Part shown: positions 24,513 through 36,757 of the stretch, piece after piece
How the letters are laid out: each line of letters starts with the position of its first letter
Position numbering within the stretch: the stretch's first letter is position 1
Notes under the pieces: generated by a model
Told to the model about the DNA's origin: nothing
The model's database searches: none
What the model saw: the letters and a program-made list of their open reading frames with translations, nothing else
NCBI GenBank assembly: GCA_008921705.1
Contig: VFFE01007127.1
Location: 379,550-443,549, forward strand
DNA length: 64,000 nt
Direction: 5' to 3'
Source: Burhinus oedicnemus
Lineage: Eukaryota > Chordata > Aves > Charadriiformes > Burhinidae
Position numbers and translations under genes: made by a program

Positions 24513-27410
24513 TCTTCACCTTCCTTCTCTTTCATGGGCTGAAGTTTCATTTTGCACCTGAATCTGTCCTCACCGCTTGCTTAAGGCCCCAAAATCTCAG
24601 GGACCATTTGCCACACAGCAAACCTCACAGTCTTTATTCCCTCTGGGAGAAAGGAGGGAGGACCTGGCCATCTGGGATTCAGGATGGAGCTTCCCCACGC
24701 AGCAGGGTTGCTCATGTGAAGCTGTGTCTTACACCACGCAGGCAGCTCTGCCCACCACAGATCTTCTCCGTGGAGTTTCCTCCTGGTACGGCGCTCCCAA
24801 GCCACAGAAGCTCCTGTGTCCCATGTGCACCTTTAGGTGCTCGGTGCTCTGTATTTTCTCCAGCTGGGAGATGGGTTACACATAATCCATGCATTAAGAA
24901 AGGTTGGTGTTGTTACATTAAGATCTTGTGATCTTAGGCCACAAGTCGTTGCGATTGGACAATCACTGGGTGGAGGGGAAATCAGTGGAACTAGTATTTC
25001 ACCTGCAATCTTTTCCCCTGCCTTTTTACATGCTGGCATTCATTTGCCGTTGTTAATTACATGTTGGAGTATATGTGCGAAGCCCCTGAAATGGAGGAAG
25101 ACATCATTTCCCGAAGGAAATGCCACATTTACACTGGCACCGCTGAATGGAAATATTTTCCAATTGTGCAGAATGAACGTAACTTTATTTTTTCACAAAG
25201 CAGCTTTCCCCAGCCTCCCTAGAGTCAACAGGGTTCAGTGAGCCCAACACAACCATGAGCTTGAGCATTTTGCACCTTTTCCTTGCCCTACAGAGAGTCC
25301 AACTACCCCCCCCCCCCTTCTCCATCTCATTTTTGGGGACTGATTCCAATCCTCCTCCTCCTGGTAAAGATCAATAGTAACACCCTCAACCAACCCCACC
25401 CCCCAATTACCGGTGGCTTGAGGATGTAATGGAGAAAATTGAGCCATTCTCTGAAAATGTGGCCCGCTAATACCCTCCTTGCTGGGGGTTTTGGGAGGGT
25501 TCATCACTCAGCGCCTGCTAAGAGCTCTTTGAGTGTTCAATCCAGCAAGGATGTGCCCAGCCTCTTCCGGGCTGGATGTTTTCAAGATCTCTCTAAGGTA
25601 TATTTGCTTTGCCTCCTCCTACCTGGTGCATTATCTTTAATAAGAATATTTTTGCCATATTTTTAGCATATATAGTATGCAATTGTCGTTTACTATTGAA
25701 GGCTGAAGTGTTGCAGGAGAGAAAACATCCATCTTTGTAACAGTTGTAGTCCTGTGCAGTAATCATACTGTACAAATACACAACCACAGAGTGCATTAAA
25801 AATGTATGTTTTGTTATGCATTTACCTTTTTGGAAGAAGAGATAGAGCCAAAAATGTTGTGGTATTATTTTATTATGTGAAGTTTTGCATTTATTTCACT
25901 TGCACATGTATGAACCACACAGGGACCAAAATGTCTTTGCTCCTAAAACGGCACTGTCAAATCCATGGTGCCTGAATTATCTATTTAATGAATACTTTAA
26001 CCTACAACAGATCATATATGATGGGAAATGATGTCATCTGTGTTTGCTTCTAACCTGTTTGCTTCTATTCCAGGATAGTAACAAGAAGTCAGAGACAGCA
26101 CTAAAAAAAAAATTTAAAAAATCCCTTTCCGATATTTGGGGAGCTCTGCTTTCCTCTGTGTGAAAGATTTACTGAAAAACAGTTTTTATGTAATTCACAT
26201 GGCCAACATGTGAGCCCCGTGAGCCCCCAACGTCACTTCCCCGCACTGAACCCTTAAAACGATGCAGGGGAAATTTTAGGCTGAAGTGGTACCTTAACCT
26301 GTAAGGACACGAACAGACTAGAAAATCAGTTGGATCGTTGATCAAGATCATTTAAAGTTCATTAGGAGGGCAGCTCCAAATACTCCTGCAGTGCCACTGA
26401 GGGTGTAAAGCAAAGTTTTACTCTCTGAATTAGGGTGCTACAGCCCCACTGCACAAGGATGAAAAGGCCCTTAATCGTCTCTGCTAATGGGTTTCAGAAT
26501 GATGAGTGGCTCGCACTTGCTTTTCAAGCAGGAAGACATCTATAATTGTGAGGCTTATTAATTTTATTTAAAGTGCTAAGGCTGACGTCCTGGAACTGTG
26601 GTCTCTTAAAATCTCCTTCTTAATTGTTGTAAAGCAGCTTTAAGAGCACTTTAAGATGTTTCTATTTACAAGTTCAAAAAAAAAAAATAACCCTATAACA
26701 TTTTAAATCTTCTAGCAGAATTTCCATTCATTTGGGTATTTACCAGAGACTGGGTTATATTTCCCCCTGGATGAAAATGCATATACAGTCAAGAAACTAT
26801 TCCCTACAGTATCCAGCAGAAGTAAGTCGTAAGACCAATTTTGAACAATATAAATCAACTTCTTTGTTTCTGTGATTCCATATGGTGAAGAGAATGAGGT
26901 GTTTGTTGTTAGGCAAAGAAGCAGCAGGGCTATAACTTAGCTATTAATAGGTTACATGATATTTATTTAATCTCTCTTTTATTTTGAAAACTGCTGTATT
27001 TGTTCAGATTGTGAAAACCTAAGTGGAGCCTCTTCTGGCTTTGGTTGACTTAAACATGTGAGCATTTCCTACATTTCCCTCCTGAGGAATCTGCCTCAAT
27101 ATCTCCAAAGGTGGCTTTTGAGGCACTAGGACACTCGGGGTCATCACTGTGGGGACAGAAGGGGACAGTGCCCTGACCTGGTCTCTACCTTCCTGCTCCT
27201 CACCATCAAGGTCCTTCCCAAATCTCAGTCCTTCACTTCCATAAACTGGTGGCACATTTTCTGAGGTATTTGGTGGGGTGATGCCAGAAGAAGACCCCCT
27301 CAGGCTCAGACAATGGCTGGGTTTTTTTGGTTTCTGGTCCTACCTGCGGCCAAGAAGTGCAATGTTGGGGGGAGAGGAGGAAGCCAAGTGCTGAGAGAGC
27401 AGCATGCAAG
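24513..27410. other. Unique non-coding sequence
   Basis: No gene was recognised. A C12 tract is at 25306-25317. The 25.6-27.0 kb part is AT-rich. Confidence 0.55.
25306..25317. repeat. Poly(C) tract, C12
   Basis: Uninterrupted run of C, rare compared with the A/T tracts of this window. The complementary G-run could form quadruplex-type structures only with additional runs, which are not evident. Confidence 0.9.
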
Positions 27411-27545
27411 ACAGGGCAGAGCATTGATCTAGGACCAAAACACCATAATTCCTGCTCTACACGGGTTTCCTTGATGTCCTTGAGAAAGTCATCACACCTC
27501 AATGTCTCCAGCTGTAAATGATGACAAAAGAAAGACAATAGAAGT
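27411..27545 (+). mobile_element. MIR-type SINE remnant
   Basis: The sequence follows the MIR plan over about 130 bp: AGAGCATTGATCTAGGA (27419-27435), then a 'CCTGCTCTAC' segment, then CTTGAGAAAGTCATC, ACCTCAATGTCTCCAGC and TGTAAATGATGACAA. This corresponds to the MIR segments 'AGAGCACTGGTCTAGGA', 'CTTGGGCAAGTCACTT', 'CCTCAGTTTCCCCATC' and 'TGTAAAATGGGGATAA'. The copy is very old and strongly mutated. Its right edge is only about 10 bp from the tail of the CR1 copy at 27556. Confidence 0.7.
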
Positions 27546-27555
27546 CCAATATCTT

Positions 27556-27856
27556 CATAGAATCATGGAATGGTTTGGGTTGGAAGGGACCTTAAAGGTC
27601 ACCTAGTTCCAACCCCCCTGCCATGGGCAAGGACACCTCCCACTAGACCTGGTTGATCAAAGCCCCGTCCAACCTGGCCTTGAACACCTCCAGGGATGGG
27701 GCAGCCACAGCTTCTCCAGGCAACCTGGGCCAGTGAGACCCTCAGAGTGAAAAATTTCCTCCTGAGATCTAACCTAAATCTCCCCTCTTCCAGTGTGAAG
27801 CCATCACCCCTCATCCTATCACTACATGCCCTTGTAAAAAGTCCCTCTCAAGCTTA
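27556..27856 (-). mobile_element. CR1 LINE 3' UTR fragment
   Basis: About 300 bp of CR1 3' UTR on the minus strand, ending in the tail at 27556 with CATAGAAT and CATGGAAT, the same two-unit pattern as the 23.8 kb copy. It holds the conserved 'GTTGCCTGGAGAAGCTGTGG' and 'CCATGGCAGGGGGGTTGGA' type segments. A ~7-bp deletion near 27733 removes part of the 'GGTGGTGAG' region. It breaks off near 27856. No coding part is left. Confidence 0.95.
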
Positions 27857-30800
27857 AGGCAGGTCCACAAAATGCCCATCTACCCCATCAGTTCCCTGGA
27901 TCATTGCCCTCTTAGCAATTTTCTGCCTGAAAAAAATAAAATTCCACCAACGAGAAAAAGAAAGAAATGGATAAAGCCTCTAACAAAGGAGGCAAGGGCA
28001 GTTTCCCAGTCCAAAAACCTGTTTGCCCAAAGACCTGCACATCTTTCTTGTGTTTACAATGGGGCTGTTTTGTCTGTCAAAGACGCCTGTTTGATACAAA
28101 TCACTCGCTGCTGCTCTTGGGGATCCGCTGTGGCTCCATGGAAGCTTTATTTAGCCTGAGCTGTTGGATGGACTCTGTGTGCCATTCCTTGCTTACGCAC
28201 CAACCCAAATCAGGAAGAACAGGGATACAAAGCCCAAACAACTAATGAATAAGCTTCCAGGACCTTAAAAAATTTACAGACCCAAAATGTGTTAAGAAAG
28301 CAAAGGGAGGGCACTGGGGATGCGGGTCCCAAATCTTTGGGAGGTGATTGTTCAAATGTGGATCAAAGGAGACTCTTTTTGTGCCTCCCGTTAGGATCCG
28401 TGCTGCAGGATGGAGGCTGCAAAACTGATTTGTGGAAGCTGCTCATTTGCGAAGAGGCCTCTAAAAATGTTATTGAAAAATGTCTTCATTCCCAAAAGCC
28501 TTGCTATTATTTTAAAGCGTAAATAAAAATAGCAGTATTTTCTTACACTGGAGAGCTCTAAAACTTTAGTTGGGAAATATGAAATCCTATTCTGCAACTC
28601 TAAAATTATGATTTATAGGTCTCTTTCCAACCTCAAAGCAGTTCTGTGACATAAAATGTGAAAGTAAGCGTTTGCTTTTCATTTAAAAGGTCTCATTAAG
28701 ACCAAACCCAAGCTTCTTCAGCCCCATAACAACTCTAACATGTCAAACCTAATAGTACCTCTCCACCATGGGGTGTCTTTGGAGGACATAGAGACATCAA
28801 AAGGATCCTGCTGTTTTGCAAGACCAACATACTTCTTTCTCCCAGAAACATCATTCCAAGGCCCCAGTTTAGCAGAGGACTTAAGCCTGTGCTTACATCC
28901 ATTTACCTGCTGCAGAGACACTTAAACATGTGCTAATGTCACACTGAAGTTGACAGCGCTTAAACCTGTTCATAAAATTAAGCACTTCCTCGGTGGGTTG
29001 CTGAGATGAGTCGCAGGATCAGCATCCCCATCCACTGTCCTTAATTAAGAGTTTCTCTTGATTTTAATCGGTGCTGCAGCAGGCTCTGGCCTGCTGTGCT
29101 TGATTTTGATTTCACGGTCATTTTGGTGTTTAATAGCACTATGGAGATCTCTCACGCTTCTCTGTGCAACACGGCTCTTCCTATAGATTACACTGCATAA
29201 AAACGCTGCTCTTATGCCTCGTGCAATTTATTAGTGACAGAGCTGGTGGCACCCTCATGGCTAAAATTGCTCAGAGCTCCTGATCATAAAGCTCTGCCGA
29301 TTATAACTTTACCAAAATGTAGCTGTTCTGCCTGAAATTTCAAATAGGATTTCTGTTAGGAGATGGGATCCCTTTTGTTTTATAAAATAGCTAATTACAC
29401 ACAGCCATTATTAACAAGGCAGCTAGGATGAAAAAGTGAGCAGTGAGCAGCAAATGTTATATCTAATGATGCCTCTGCATTAAGGGGGATCTGTAGAAAA
29501 CCACGTTTAGTGAAGTCTGTATTTCATTGGGGAAACAGCCTTGTCCGGAAAGCAAAATTGCAAATTTTTGACTTAGTTTTGACCCTGGCTCAACACCACT
29601 AAAATAACTGTGATAAAGGAGAGAGTGCTGAGTGGCATATTTGGTTAGGATAACATAGCAAATATTATCTTTGTCTTCAGCAGTGAAGCTTTTGCACATT
29701 TCTCTATTTGGAAATGTTTCGCTTTTTCTTTTCTGGCCAGCCTTTCTGCAGCAGCTCTTGCTTGGAGTTCCTATTTGTCAATTGTCCCATTTTTGGTTAC
29801 AAGAGCTCTGAGGTTTTAAGCTGAAGATGGGAAACTTGCACTTTTGTGGTTTGGGGTGTATGAATGTGAAAACCAGGGGATTTTCACTCTGACCCCGAGT
29901 CCCGCAGCATTCCAGCACGTCTGCCTGATCCCGGCAGTGTTTATGTCGGAACTGAGCCACCGAATACCAGGACACCTCCTCTTTCTTGCTTTTATTTTTA
30001 TTTTTCTGGCTGGTCCTGCTGCCCATGAGATCTTGCAGAATAACAGTTGAAGACAGCAGTGCCCGAGAGCAAAAACAAGGTAATTATACAGTAAGTCGGC
30101 CCTCGCATAACTTGTAAACTTTATGATCTGGCACTTTTATGACGTATTTATAACCTGGGGAAAATGCCTAACTAGAGAGAAAAACCCAGCAATTCTGCAA
30201 TGGGCAATTATGGATATCAGTAAAATAAGAGATTTCCAAGAAATGTCTTTTGTTTTCCTTCTTCTTGTTATCCACTGCAGAGGATTACATCGGTGGAGTT
30301 GTATTTCTTACTCTCCCTTTGTCTGTTCTATTGAAGGAAAAGGTCATTTTTTGACAACAGGCAATAAAACGAAAGTTGATGAAGCCTGGTCCAAACAACA
30401 CACTTGCCATTCAACACCTTGCTCTGGCCCGTTGTCTTACAGGGTTGCTCGGTGCTGAATTCCTCCTTTCCCGGACATGCAGGTCATATTTACCCCATTT
30501 CTTTGATGCCAATAACCTGACATTTGAAATATGTGAAAATAAATCAGGCAGAAGATAGGTGAAATTATTTTCCAGAAGCTGCTCAGGCTGTATTCCCATC
30601 CAAAATAATCGCTAATGATGGTCTTGGTGACCACAACCGTCATCTCGCACTAATTACTCCTAATTGCTCCCTCTTCACAGATGGGAACTTCAAAGTGAGT
30701 AAAGGAAGAAGGGCCAGATACGAAGGGGCAGAGCCTGGGCCACTTTTCTCAGAGGAGTAAACCTGCTCTGTTTAACCCCCCAGCACAAACAGTGATGATA

Positions 30801-30945
30801 TTTTAAGGCATCTTGTTCTGAGATCGCAGATCCCTGTCCTAAGCCGCGGAGTCCAGCAGAGCTTCTGCTGTCTGTGTGGTTAATTGCTCCACAACCTATG
30901 CTCTCATCCCACTGCGCTGAGTGGTCGGAGTCATTTCCACGGGTG
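27857..30945. other. Unique non-coding sequence
   Basis: No gene or classified repeat was recognised. The 29.0-29.4 kb section is AT-rich with several homeodomain-type TAAT sites and looks like possibly constrained non-coding DNA. This cannot be tested without an alignment. Confidence 0.5.
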
Positions 30946-30961
30946 GGATTTTTCTGTAAGC

Positions 30962-31560
30962 CAAGTGGTTGGGACCCAGAATTTTGGCAGTGGAGGTTTT
31001 GGTTTCAATATCCACTGATGATGAGTTTTTGTGCGTGTGTATGTGGTAATATCCACTGACGAAATGAGATTTTTTTTGTGCTTGTATACGGTGCTGGGAT
31101 TAATTGTGCCGACACGTTTGGGGTCCAGTTGTGTCTGGAACAAGCCTGCATACACCGTGCTGGGGTGCCGACTGTCACGCTGAAGGTGGTGACCCAATTC
31201 ACATGCTTAAAACCACGCACCATACGCTGAGGCTCTTCAGGGACGGACCCGGCACTGCCTGGTGCCACATGCCGTCTTCCGTGTTGAAGCCAGCGGGGAG
31301 CCAGGATGCTCCGCATCACTCAAGAAGCTTTCTGCATCTCGTAAGGCTTATATTGCAGCCCAAAGCTCTCCGGCTGCAGCCCGCAGAGCTGCTGCTGTCA
31401 GGATGATGGACCATCTGCCAGTTCCCAACCAGTGGTGCTTCCTGCTGAAGTAACCGTAGCCCAGTCTGGGCTTGTTTCAAGGTTTCCAGATGCTTTTTTG
31501 CATTACCACGGTAATAAAGCCCTTCTCTGTGCTTCAACTCTGCACTCCTGAGCTTTGTCA
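30962..31560 (+). other. Unresolved block, possibly a decayed LTR or retrotransposon remnant
   Basis: Three features set this block apart. A two-copy imperfect tandem repeat lies at 31007-31047 and 31048-31092 (both start AATATCCACTGA). A GC-richer section follows. AATAAA at 31513-31518 is followed by a short pyrimidine-rich stretch ending in CA near 31555-31565, as in an LTR R/U5 segment. Against an LTR call, I see no matching partner LTR, no clear TATA box and no recognisable internal genes. Chance assembly of these signals is a real alternative. Confidence 0.2.
31007..31092. repeat. Two-copy imperfect tandem duplication, about 41-45 bp unit
   Basis: Unit 1 (31007-31047) and unit 2 (31048-31092) share AATATCCACTGA, then a GAG/GAGA-T-run-GTGCG/GTGCT core and an ending of GTAT-G/A-YGGT. 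They differ by small indels in the T run and scattered substitutions. Confidence 0.75.
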
Positions 31561-31733
31561 GGTGCATGTCATGTTGGTTCAGCCTTGATCCGATGTGTAG
31601 ATGCCACCAAAAGCCTTGATGGAGTAAGCCTCCAAGGTGAGAATCCTGGAGCGGCTAAAGGAAAAAAAGCTGCCCTCAGAGAAGGGGCAGCCTCACTGGG
31701 CGATGAAGAGCCCAGCTGGAAAATGGGAAGAGG

Positions 31734-31746
31734 GTTACCTGGCAAC
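31734..31746 (+). promoter_or_regulatory. X-box motif (RFX family)
   Basis: GTTACC-T-GGCAAC fits GTNRCC-N(0-3)-RGYAAC exactly with a one-base spacer. No promoter or gene is recognised nearby, so function is unknown. Confidence 0.25.
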
Positions 31747-33248
31747 ATTCCTGTCCAATTAAAGTGAATTTATTGTCAAGTTTTTTCCTCGCTGCTGCTC
31801 TGTTATTAATTGTTAATGTAGCGGTGCACTCCGGCTGCTGTGCAAGGAAGGGGTGCTGGGAATGGCTGAGATGAGGAGAGAAGCTGGGTCTGAAACAGCG
31901 GTTTCTGCGCAAAACCTCAGAAGTGCTTGTTGCTGGTTCGGCTCTGCAGGCGCTGGCAGGAAATTCCTGCTCTTGGAACAAGGGGGCAAACCAATGGCAA
32001 AGCAAAATAAAACACATAGGGTCAACGGGTTTCTAAATTATAGTGATGTACACATGTGAAATGTTTGCAGGAAAGGAGACACCATGGGAATGTAAATTTG
32101 CAAAACACTGTTTAGGAATCGGGCGCTATTTTCTCTATAAATAGAAGCAATTCTCTGCTTCATATTGAAACACAAAAATGCTGTATCTTTGGATAATCGC
32201 TGGATGCTTTTCTGCGCACAACCTGATCATATCAATCCCCTAGATATTTTTTAAGAAAACCCACTGCTGAATACATGGAATTAGTGAGTCTGCACTATCA
32301 GGAGATGGACAGAACTGAACTAAGAAAGATGAAGGGAAAAAAAGAGGGTAAACATTCGAATTGGAGTGAAGCACCTGGCACATTATTTGCCAATGGGTTA
32401 GTGCTTCTCCTCCTGTGAATCAGCCTCTCTCGCCTGTGTTCCAGAGGAATAACCTGTTAAGATCACAGTGGTTTGGGAAGAGAAAATCAGCCGTTTTGCG
32501 AAGCCCCACTGAACACAGCCCAGCGCCGCCTGCGTGCCTGCACTCACGAGAGGGCTCCCGGCTGGGATTTCAAGGGAAGTGAGGGGAGCTGAAGTATTCA
32601 TCTCCTATGGAGCCGAGCATTCCCACAGCTCCCAAAAATCTCCCAGGCCACAGAGCTCAGACCTTTGCAGGCTCAAGCTTGACTGTTAAGGAAATGCCAA
32701 CTGCAAGAGATGAAGTCTGACGTGCAATTCGGTGGTTGCATAACTTGGGCTCAGCTTACAAAGCTATTACAGCGCTCTTGTATTTTTGGTAATCGAATTT
32801 AAGCTAAATCCTGCAGCCCCAGCTCAGGCAAGGCTCCTAGTCCAGCTTCGGGGGGAGCTTGCCCTGTGCGAGGGTAACGCTCCAAGTTAAGGAGTTGAAG
32901 ACAGTGTGGGCATTCAAACCCAACAACAGCGACAGTGCCGCACAGAGAAGGCTTTTGCTATTTCATTATATTCTCCTTTCAGCATGGAAGAAGAAAACCT
33001 GGGTTTCTAAGCCCTCTCCTGAAAAACAAAATATTTTCAAATTCAGAAAGAAAGCAGCATTCATCAAGCCTCATGCTACGTATCAGAGAAACCCCAGAGC
33101 TCCCCTGACAACATCTGGCCCCGTGCCACGGACTCACAAACACCACTGCCAATGCTTGCAGAAGCGGCTGGGACTTTGAATGCCTTTTTATTTAGGTGGC
33201 TGCTCTGGGCCATACTGTATATTAAGGTTCCATTTATAGATATTTTAC

Positions 33249-33281
33249 AAAGTGTTAATAAATTTATAAAGTGTTAATAAA
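33249..33281. repeat. Short tandem duplication, 19-bp period
   Basis: AAAGTGTTAATAAA occurs at 33249-33262 and again at 33268-33281, separated by TTTAT. Confidence 0.85.
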
Positions 33282-34390
33282 CACGGGTAATTATTTGTTA
33301 GTGTTTTTGACAGAATCCAAGAGGGCAAAAACTCCCTGTAAATGATCTCTAATGCCATTCTCAGATGAGCACATAAAACATGTCTAACACAGACATGTCT
33401 GTAATGTGGTCAGAACATCTTTTAATCATTAACTCTTCATAACCCATTTAAAAACAGGACAAATATAAAACATCTCTTGAACCTGAGCAGCCTGGTGTTC
33501 GGTGGGTATTTGCATTGCTTGAAAATCAAGGCTCTCAGGAGGTTGTAGGACCCCCAGCACAGCAAATGGGCCTGCAGGAGTCACAGGGGGCCAATGGGAT
33601 TTTGGCAGGAGATGCCCAAGGAGGGAACAGGGGACTCAGACATAACTGCCTTATTTAGAGCATGTCCAGATCCAGGGGTGTCTTTTCACTCTGTTGTTTC
33701 ACTCCCACTTTTCTCCTGGGCCCCCAGTTGTGCGTCCTGCTCTGCTCTGAGCTCTCTAGAGCCAACCAGGCTGTCGCCTACAAGAGAAAATCCAGGAACA
33801 GCTGGCAGGATAGTTTTCCCCTCGAGCTGCTCCATACAGGCAGTGTAAATGGGACTACACCATCACCACCAAGAACATCCCCAAAGGACTTGTAACTCCA
33901 TATGGCCTTGCGTCACATCCCAGTGCAGGCCGGAGCCATTGGGGCCATGCCAGGCAGAGGCAGCTCCAGCAGGCTCCACGCACCTCTCGTATTATTCCAG
34001 CCCAAAATTGAAAAAACAGACAAAGAAATCACAGCTACGTGTGTCAGACTCCAACAAGACGGGCGGTGTCAGGCCCTATGCAAGAAGGTGGCCGAGCACC
34101 TGAGGAGGGGGCGCATTGGGTGTTGCAGGACATGTACTGTGTTGTGTCTCACCGGTGGCCCCAACCCAGAAGACATGAGACCATCACACCTCTGGGGTGA
34201 TTCAAAGCTCTCTCCCAAGTCAGCAAATGAGAGGCAAACCCTTTCCTGCCTTTCCTCCACTTCAAGTGTCCCTTCAGGGGAAATGAGTTTTTCCGTCTGT
34301 ATTCACACACCTCAAGCATCTTGGATCCCAGAAATCCATTGTTCTTTGCAAGCATTGGTTACAGCTAGCGATACCTGTAAAACAGCCATT

Positions 34391-34490
34391 ATTGGGAGAG
34401 GTGGGGATGCTGAAAGGCAGAAGAGAAGTGAAACAGCTTGTCCAAGTCACCCATACCAGAGCTGGGGATGCATCCATCCTGCCCTTCCTA
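34391..34490 (-). mobile_element. MIR-type SINE remnant
   Basis: Read on the plus strand, the sequence follows the antisense MIR plan: GATGCTGAAAGGCAGA, then GTGAAACAGCTTGTCCAAG, then TCACCCATACCAGAGCTGG and TCCATCCTGCC. These match the familiar 'GGGAAACTGAGGCACAGAG', 'AGTGACTTGCCCAAGGTCAC', 'GCAGAGCTGGGAAT' and 'CAGGTCTCCTG' segments in the right order and spacing. The copy is ancient and strongly mutated. Confidence 0.7.
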
Positions 34491-36180
34491 CACACTTGTT
34501 AACAAACTTTGCTTTTCTGGAGCTTGCTTTCCTATCAGATAGCTCCATTTCCTTCTGATTTCACTCACATGTAATAGGACTCCTTCCCTGGGGAAAGCTG
34601 ACCTTCCTTTCAGCTTTCCAAGAAGTGTGTTTTTCTAATTTTGTGCTCCATGCATATGGTAAGAATCTGGTTTTAAGGAATCTTGTTGGTTTTTTTTCAA
34701 TTTTGAAGATGAATGGTCTTCACTGCCCAACAGAGACTCATTCGTGCCAGAGTCGCTGAATGCCTTCCCATAAATGCAAGTGACATCTTGGATTATAATG
34801 ATCCCTTTGCAATGGGATAGATTTTGGTTTTAACGCACCCTCCATTTCCATGTTTGTTGTGCATGGCTCAGCGCCTCTACTGTATGAAGGGTCAGATGTA
34901 CACAAGAGAAGTTGTAAAATTTTCCTGTGCAATATCCACACGGCTTCATGAAAGGTGACGATGCAAAGTTTCTCTGTGATGAATGGGACCTTAGAAATTC
35001 TTTGTGAGCATCAGGCATTTCACAGCTAGGAGCTGATGGCGTCTGAGGGGCTGGGCATCGGATTCCTCGGCCCTGCACAAGCTGTGTCGCACAAACCGGC
35101 AGCTCAGTTTGCGCAGCCAGAGGTACATATAGCGAACACCACTGGCGGGAGAGGATGGGGTACGTATCCCCTACTCCTTCTTCTTCAGACCAGTGCAATC
35201 TTATTCCCACCTAAGTATTTTCTGCTGGTTTATGCTGTCGCATCTAAAAATTGACACTAAGATCCCTGCACAACATTTCTGAGGCCCCTCTCTAGCAACT
35301 GAGAATGTAATTAATTACTTAAACAGGGCACCATGGTTAACTAGATTTAGGAACAAGAGTTGGCAGGCTCAGATCTCCAGCCCTGCATTGAGTGTGTCAA
35401 TTTTACACATGCCAGGAGAGAATCTAGGAGACCAGCTATTCTCTTGCTGCAAGCCAAGTAATGTATTTCTGCCTCAGGGAGCCCAGAGCCCAGCAGAGCC
35501 CTGACAATGCAGAGACTGCTGCCCACCTCGTCAGCACTGCATCCCCCTGAACCCCGAGCCTTGGTGACAGAGCTGTGGGAAGAGCCCATTTTCAGCCTGG
35601 GAGAAGCTGCAAATGTCCCATGAGACTGAATAAAAACCATCAGGGCTCTGAACCTTTGCACTGGCAGCAGGGAAGCAACTGCAAAATTTCTTGGGGTGAA
35701 ATCTTGGCCCCTGTGGAAACAAGGGGAAACTCCCTTTGATTTACGTGGGGTTTGGCTTGCTGCCCTCAGCCTCGAGCTTTGCTGGATTGCAAAACTCATA
35801 TCATCTTTCCACGGTGGGGAAGAAAATCTTCCCAGCTGTTAGGATAATCTCCTGCCTTTCTGCTGGTTTCCCCCAGAGGCAGGAGCCAGAGCTGCTCGGG
35901 AGAGGGTTCCACTTCACTTGGCAAAGGGAGGACAAAAAGAAGGGGGTAAGGAAGGCAGGAAAGAAGGAAAAGAAGAAAAAGATTTTCACAGTTGAAAAAC
36001 CAGCTTGAAAATACAAAGGGCACCCTAGTGACCCAAGAAAGCAGCTCCTCAGTGTGAACAAACTGAAGAATTCAGCATGCGTCCATGAAAAAACACAGTC
36101 CAAACCCTTTCCCCAGCTCCCATGGCTATTTAAGGCAATCCCCGACTCCCATAAAGGAGCGCTGTGCGTGTGCCTGTCTC
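34491..36180. other. Unique non-coding sequence
   Basis: No gene or classified repeat was recognised. Two TATA-like sequences (TATTTAAGG at 36127-36135 and ATAAAGG at 36151-36157) lie just ahead of the CpG-rich block that follows. Confidence 0.5.
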
Positions 36181-36720
36181 ACTTTGGGAGGGCTGTGACC
36201 GTCCCCTGCGATGCCAGCCCTGCCGCTAGCCCGCACAGCGCCGGGTTGCATGCAGCAAGGACGACAACGTGTTTTATTTCAGACCGGTCCCAAGCTCCTT
36301 CTTAGAAAACCCAACAGCTCCAAAACTGCAAAGAGCTCCACCAGTCTGTGGACGGAGCACCGCCGTTCTGCCGCCGCAACCCAAATGACATCCCCTTAGC
36401 AGCGCTGTCCCCCCTGCCCCGGAGAAACATGACCCCAGGAAAAAAAAAAAAAAAAACAAAACCAAAACCACAACTCTCTGTAACAGGAGGGGTGAGGACA
36501 GCCAAAGTTCAAGAAATCCCCGCGGGTCTCGGTGCCGCTGCTCAGTCGCAGCACGCACTCGGCCACGGTGGCTCGGGGTGCCAGCAGCGAGGCTGCCGCT
36601 TGTGCTGACATGAAGCAGCTGGGTGCTGTCCTGCTGCCAGCTGCCTGCGCCCGCCCCAGGAAGGAAAGCCGACAGGCTCGGTCTTGATCTGTCTGGGAGA
36701 CACGTTGCGTTGCTCTGTTT
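36181..36720. promoter_or_regulatory. CpG-island-like block next to a CR1
   Basis: By hand count about 33 CpGs lie in roughly 530 bp at about 58% G+C (observed/expected near 0.75), against a CpG-poor background. A TATA-like TATTTAAGG lies 50 bp before it. An A17 tract (36440-36456) interrupts it. No splice-consistent exon or recognised first exon was found. It may be an orphan promoter of a non-coding RNA or of a gene whose other exons lie outside the window. A CR1 inserted right after it (36758). Confidence 0.45.
36440..36456. repeat. Poly(A) tract, A17, with A/C-rich extension
   Basis: A17 followed by CAAAACCAAAACCAC, inside the CpG-rich block. No AATAAA lies at the right distance upstream. 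Confidence 0.88.
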
Positions 36721-36757
36721 TCTGCAACCGGCTTCATGAGTTATGGGGTGAACTCTC

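Larger units (their letters stand above)
31561..34390. other. Unique non-coding sequence
   Basis: No gene was recognised. It contains an X-box-like motif at 31734 and a short two-copy tandem repeat at 33249-33281. The largest open frame of the window starts at 33902 and runs on to 34558, without a recognisable domain, and is not called. Confidence 0.5.

Noticed and set aside
33902..34558. Longest open frame in the window (218 codons, plus strand)
   Set aside because: No recognisable domain or signal, low-complexity-free but random-looking composition, overlaps a MIR remnant near its end (34391-34490), and other open frames cover it on both strands.
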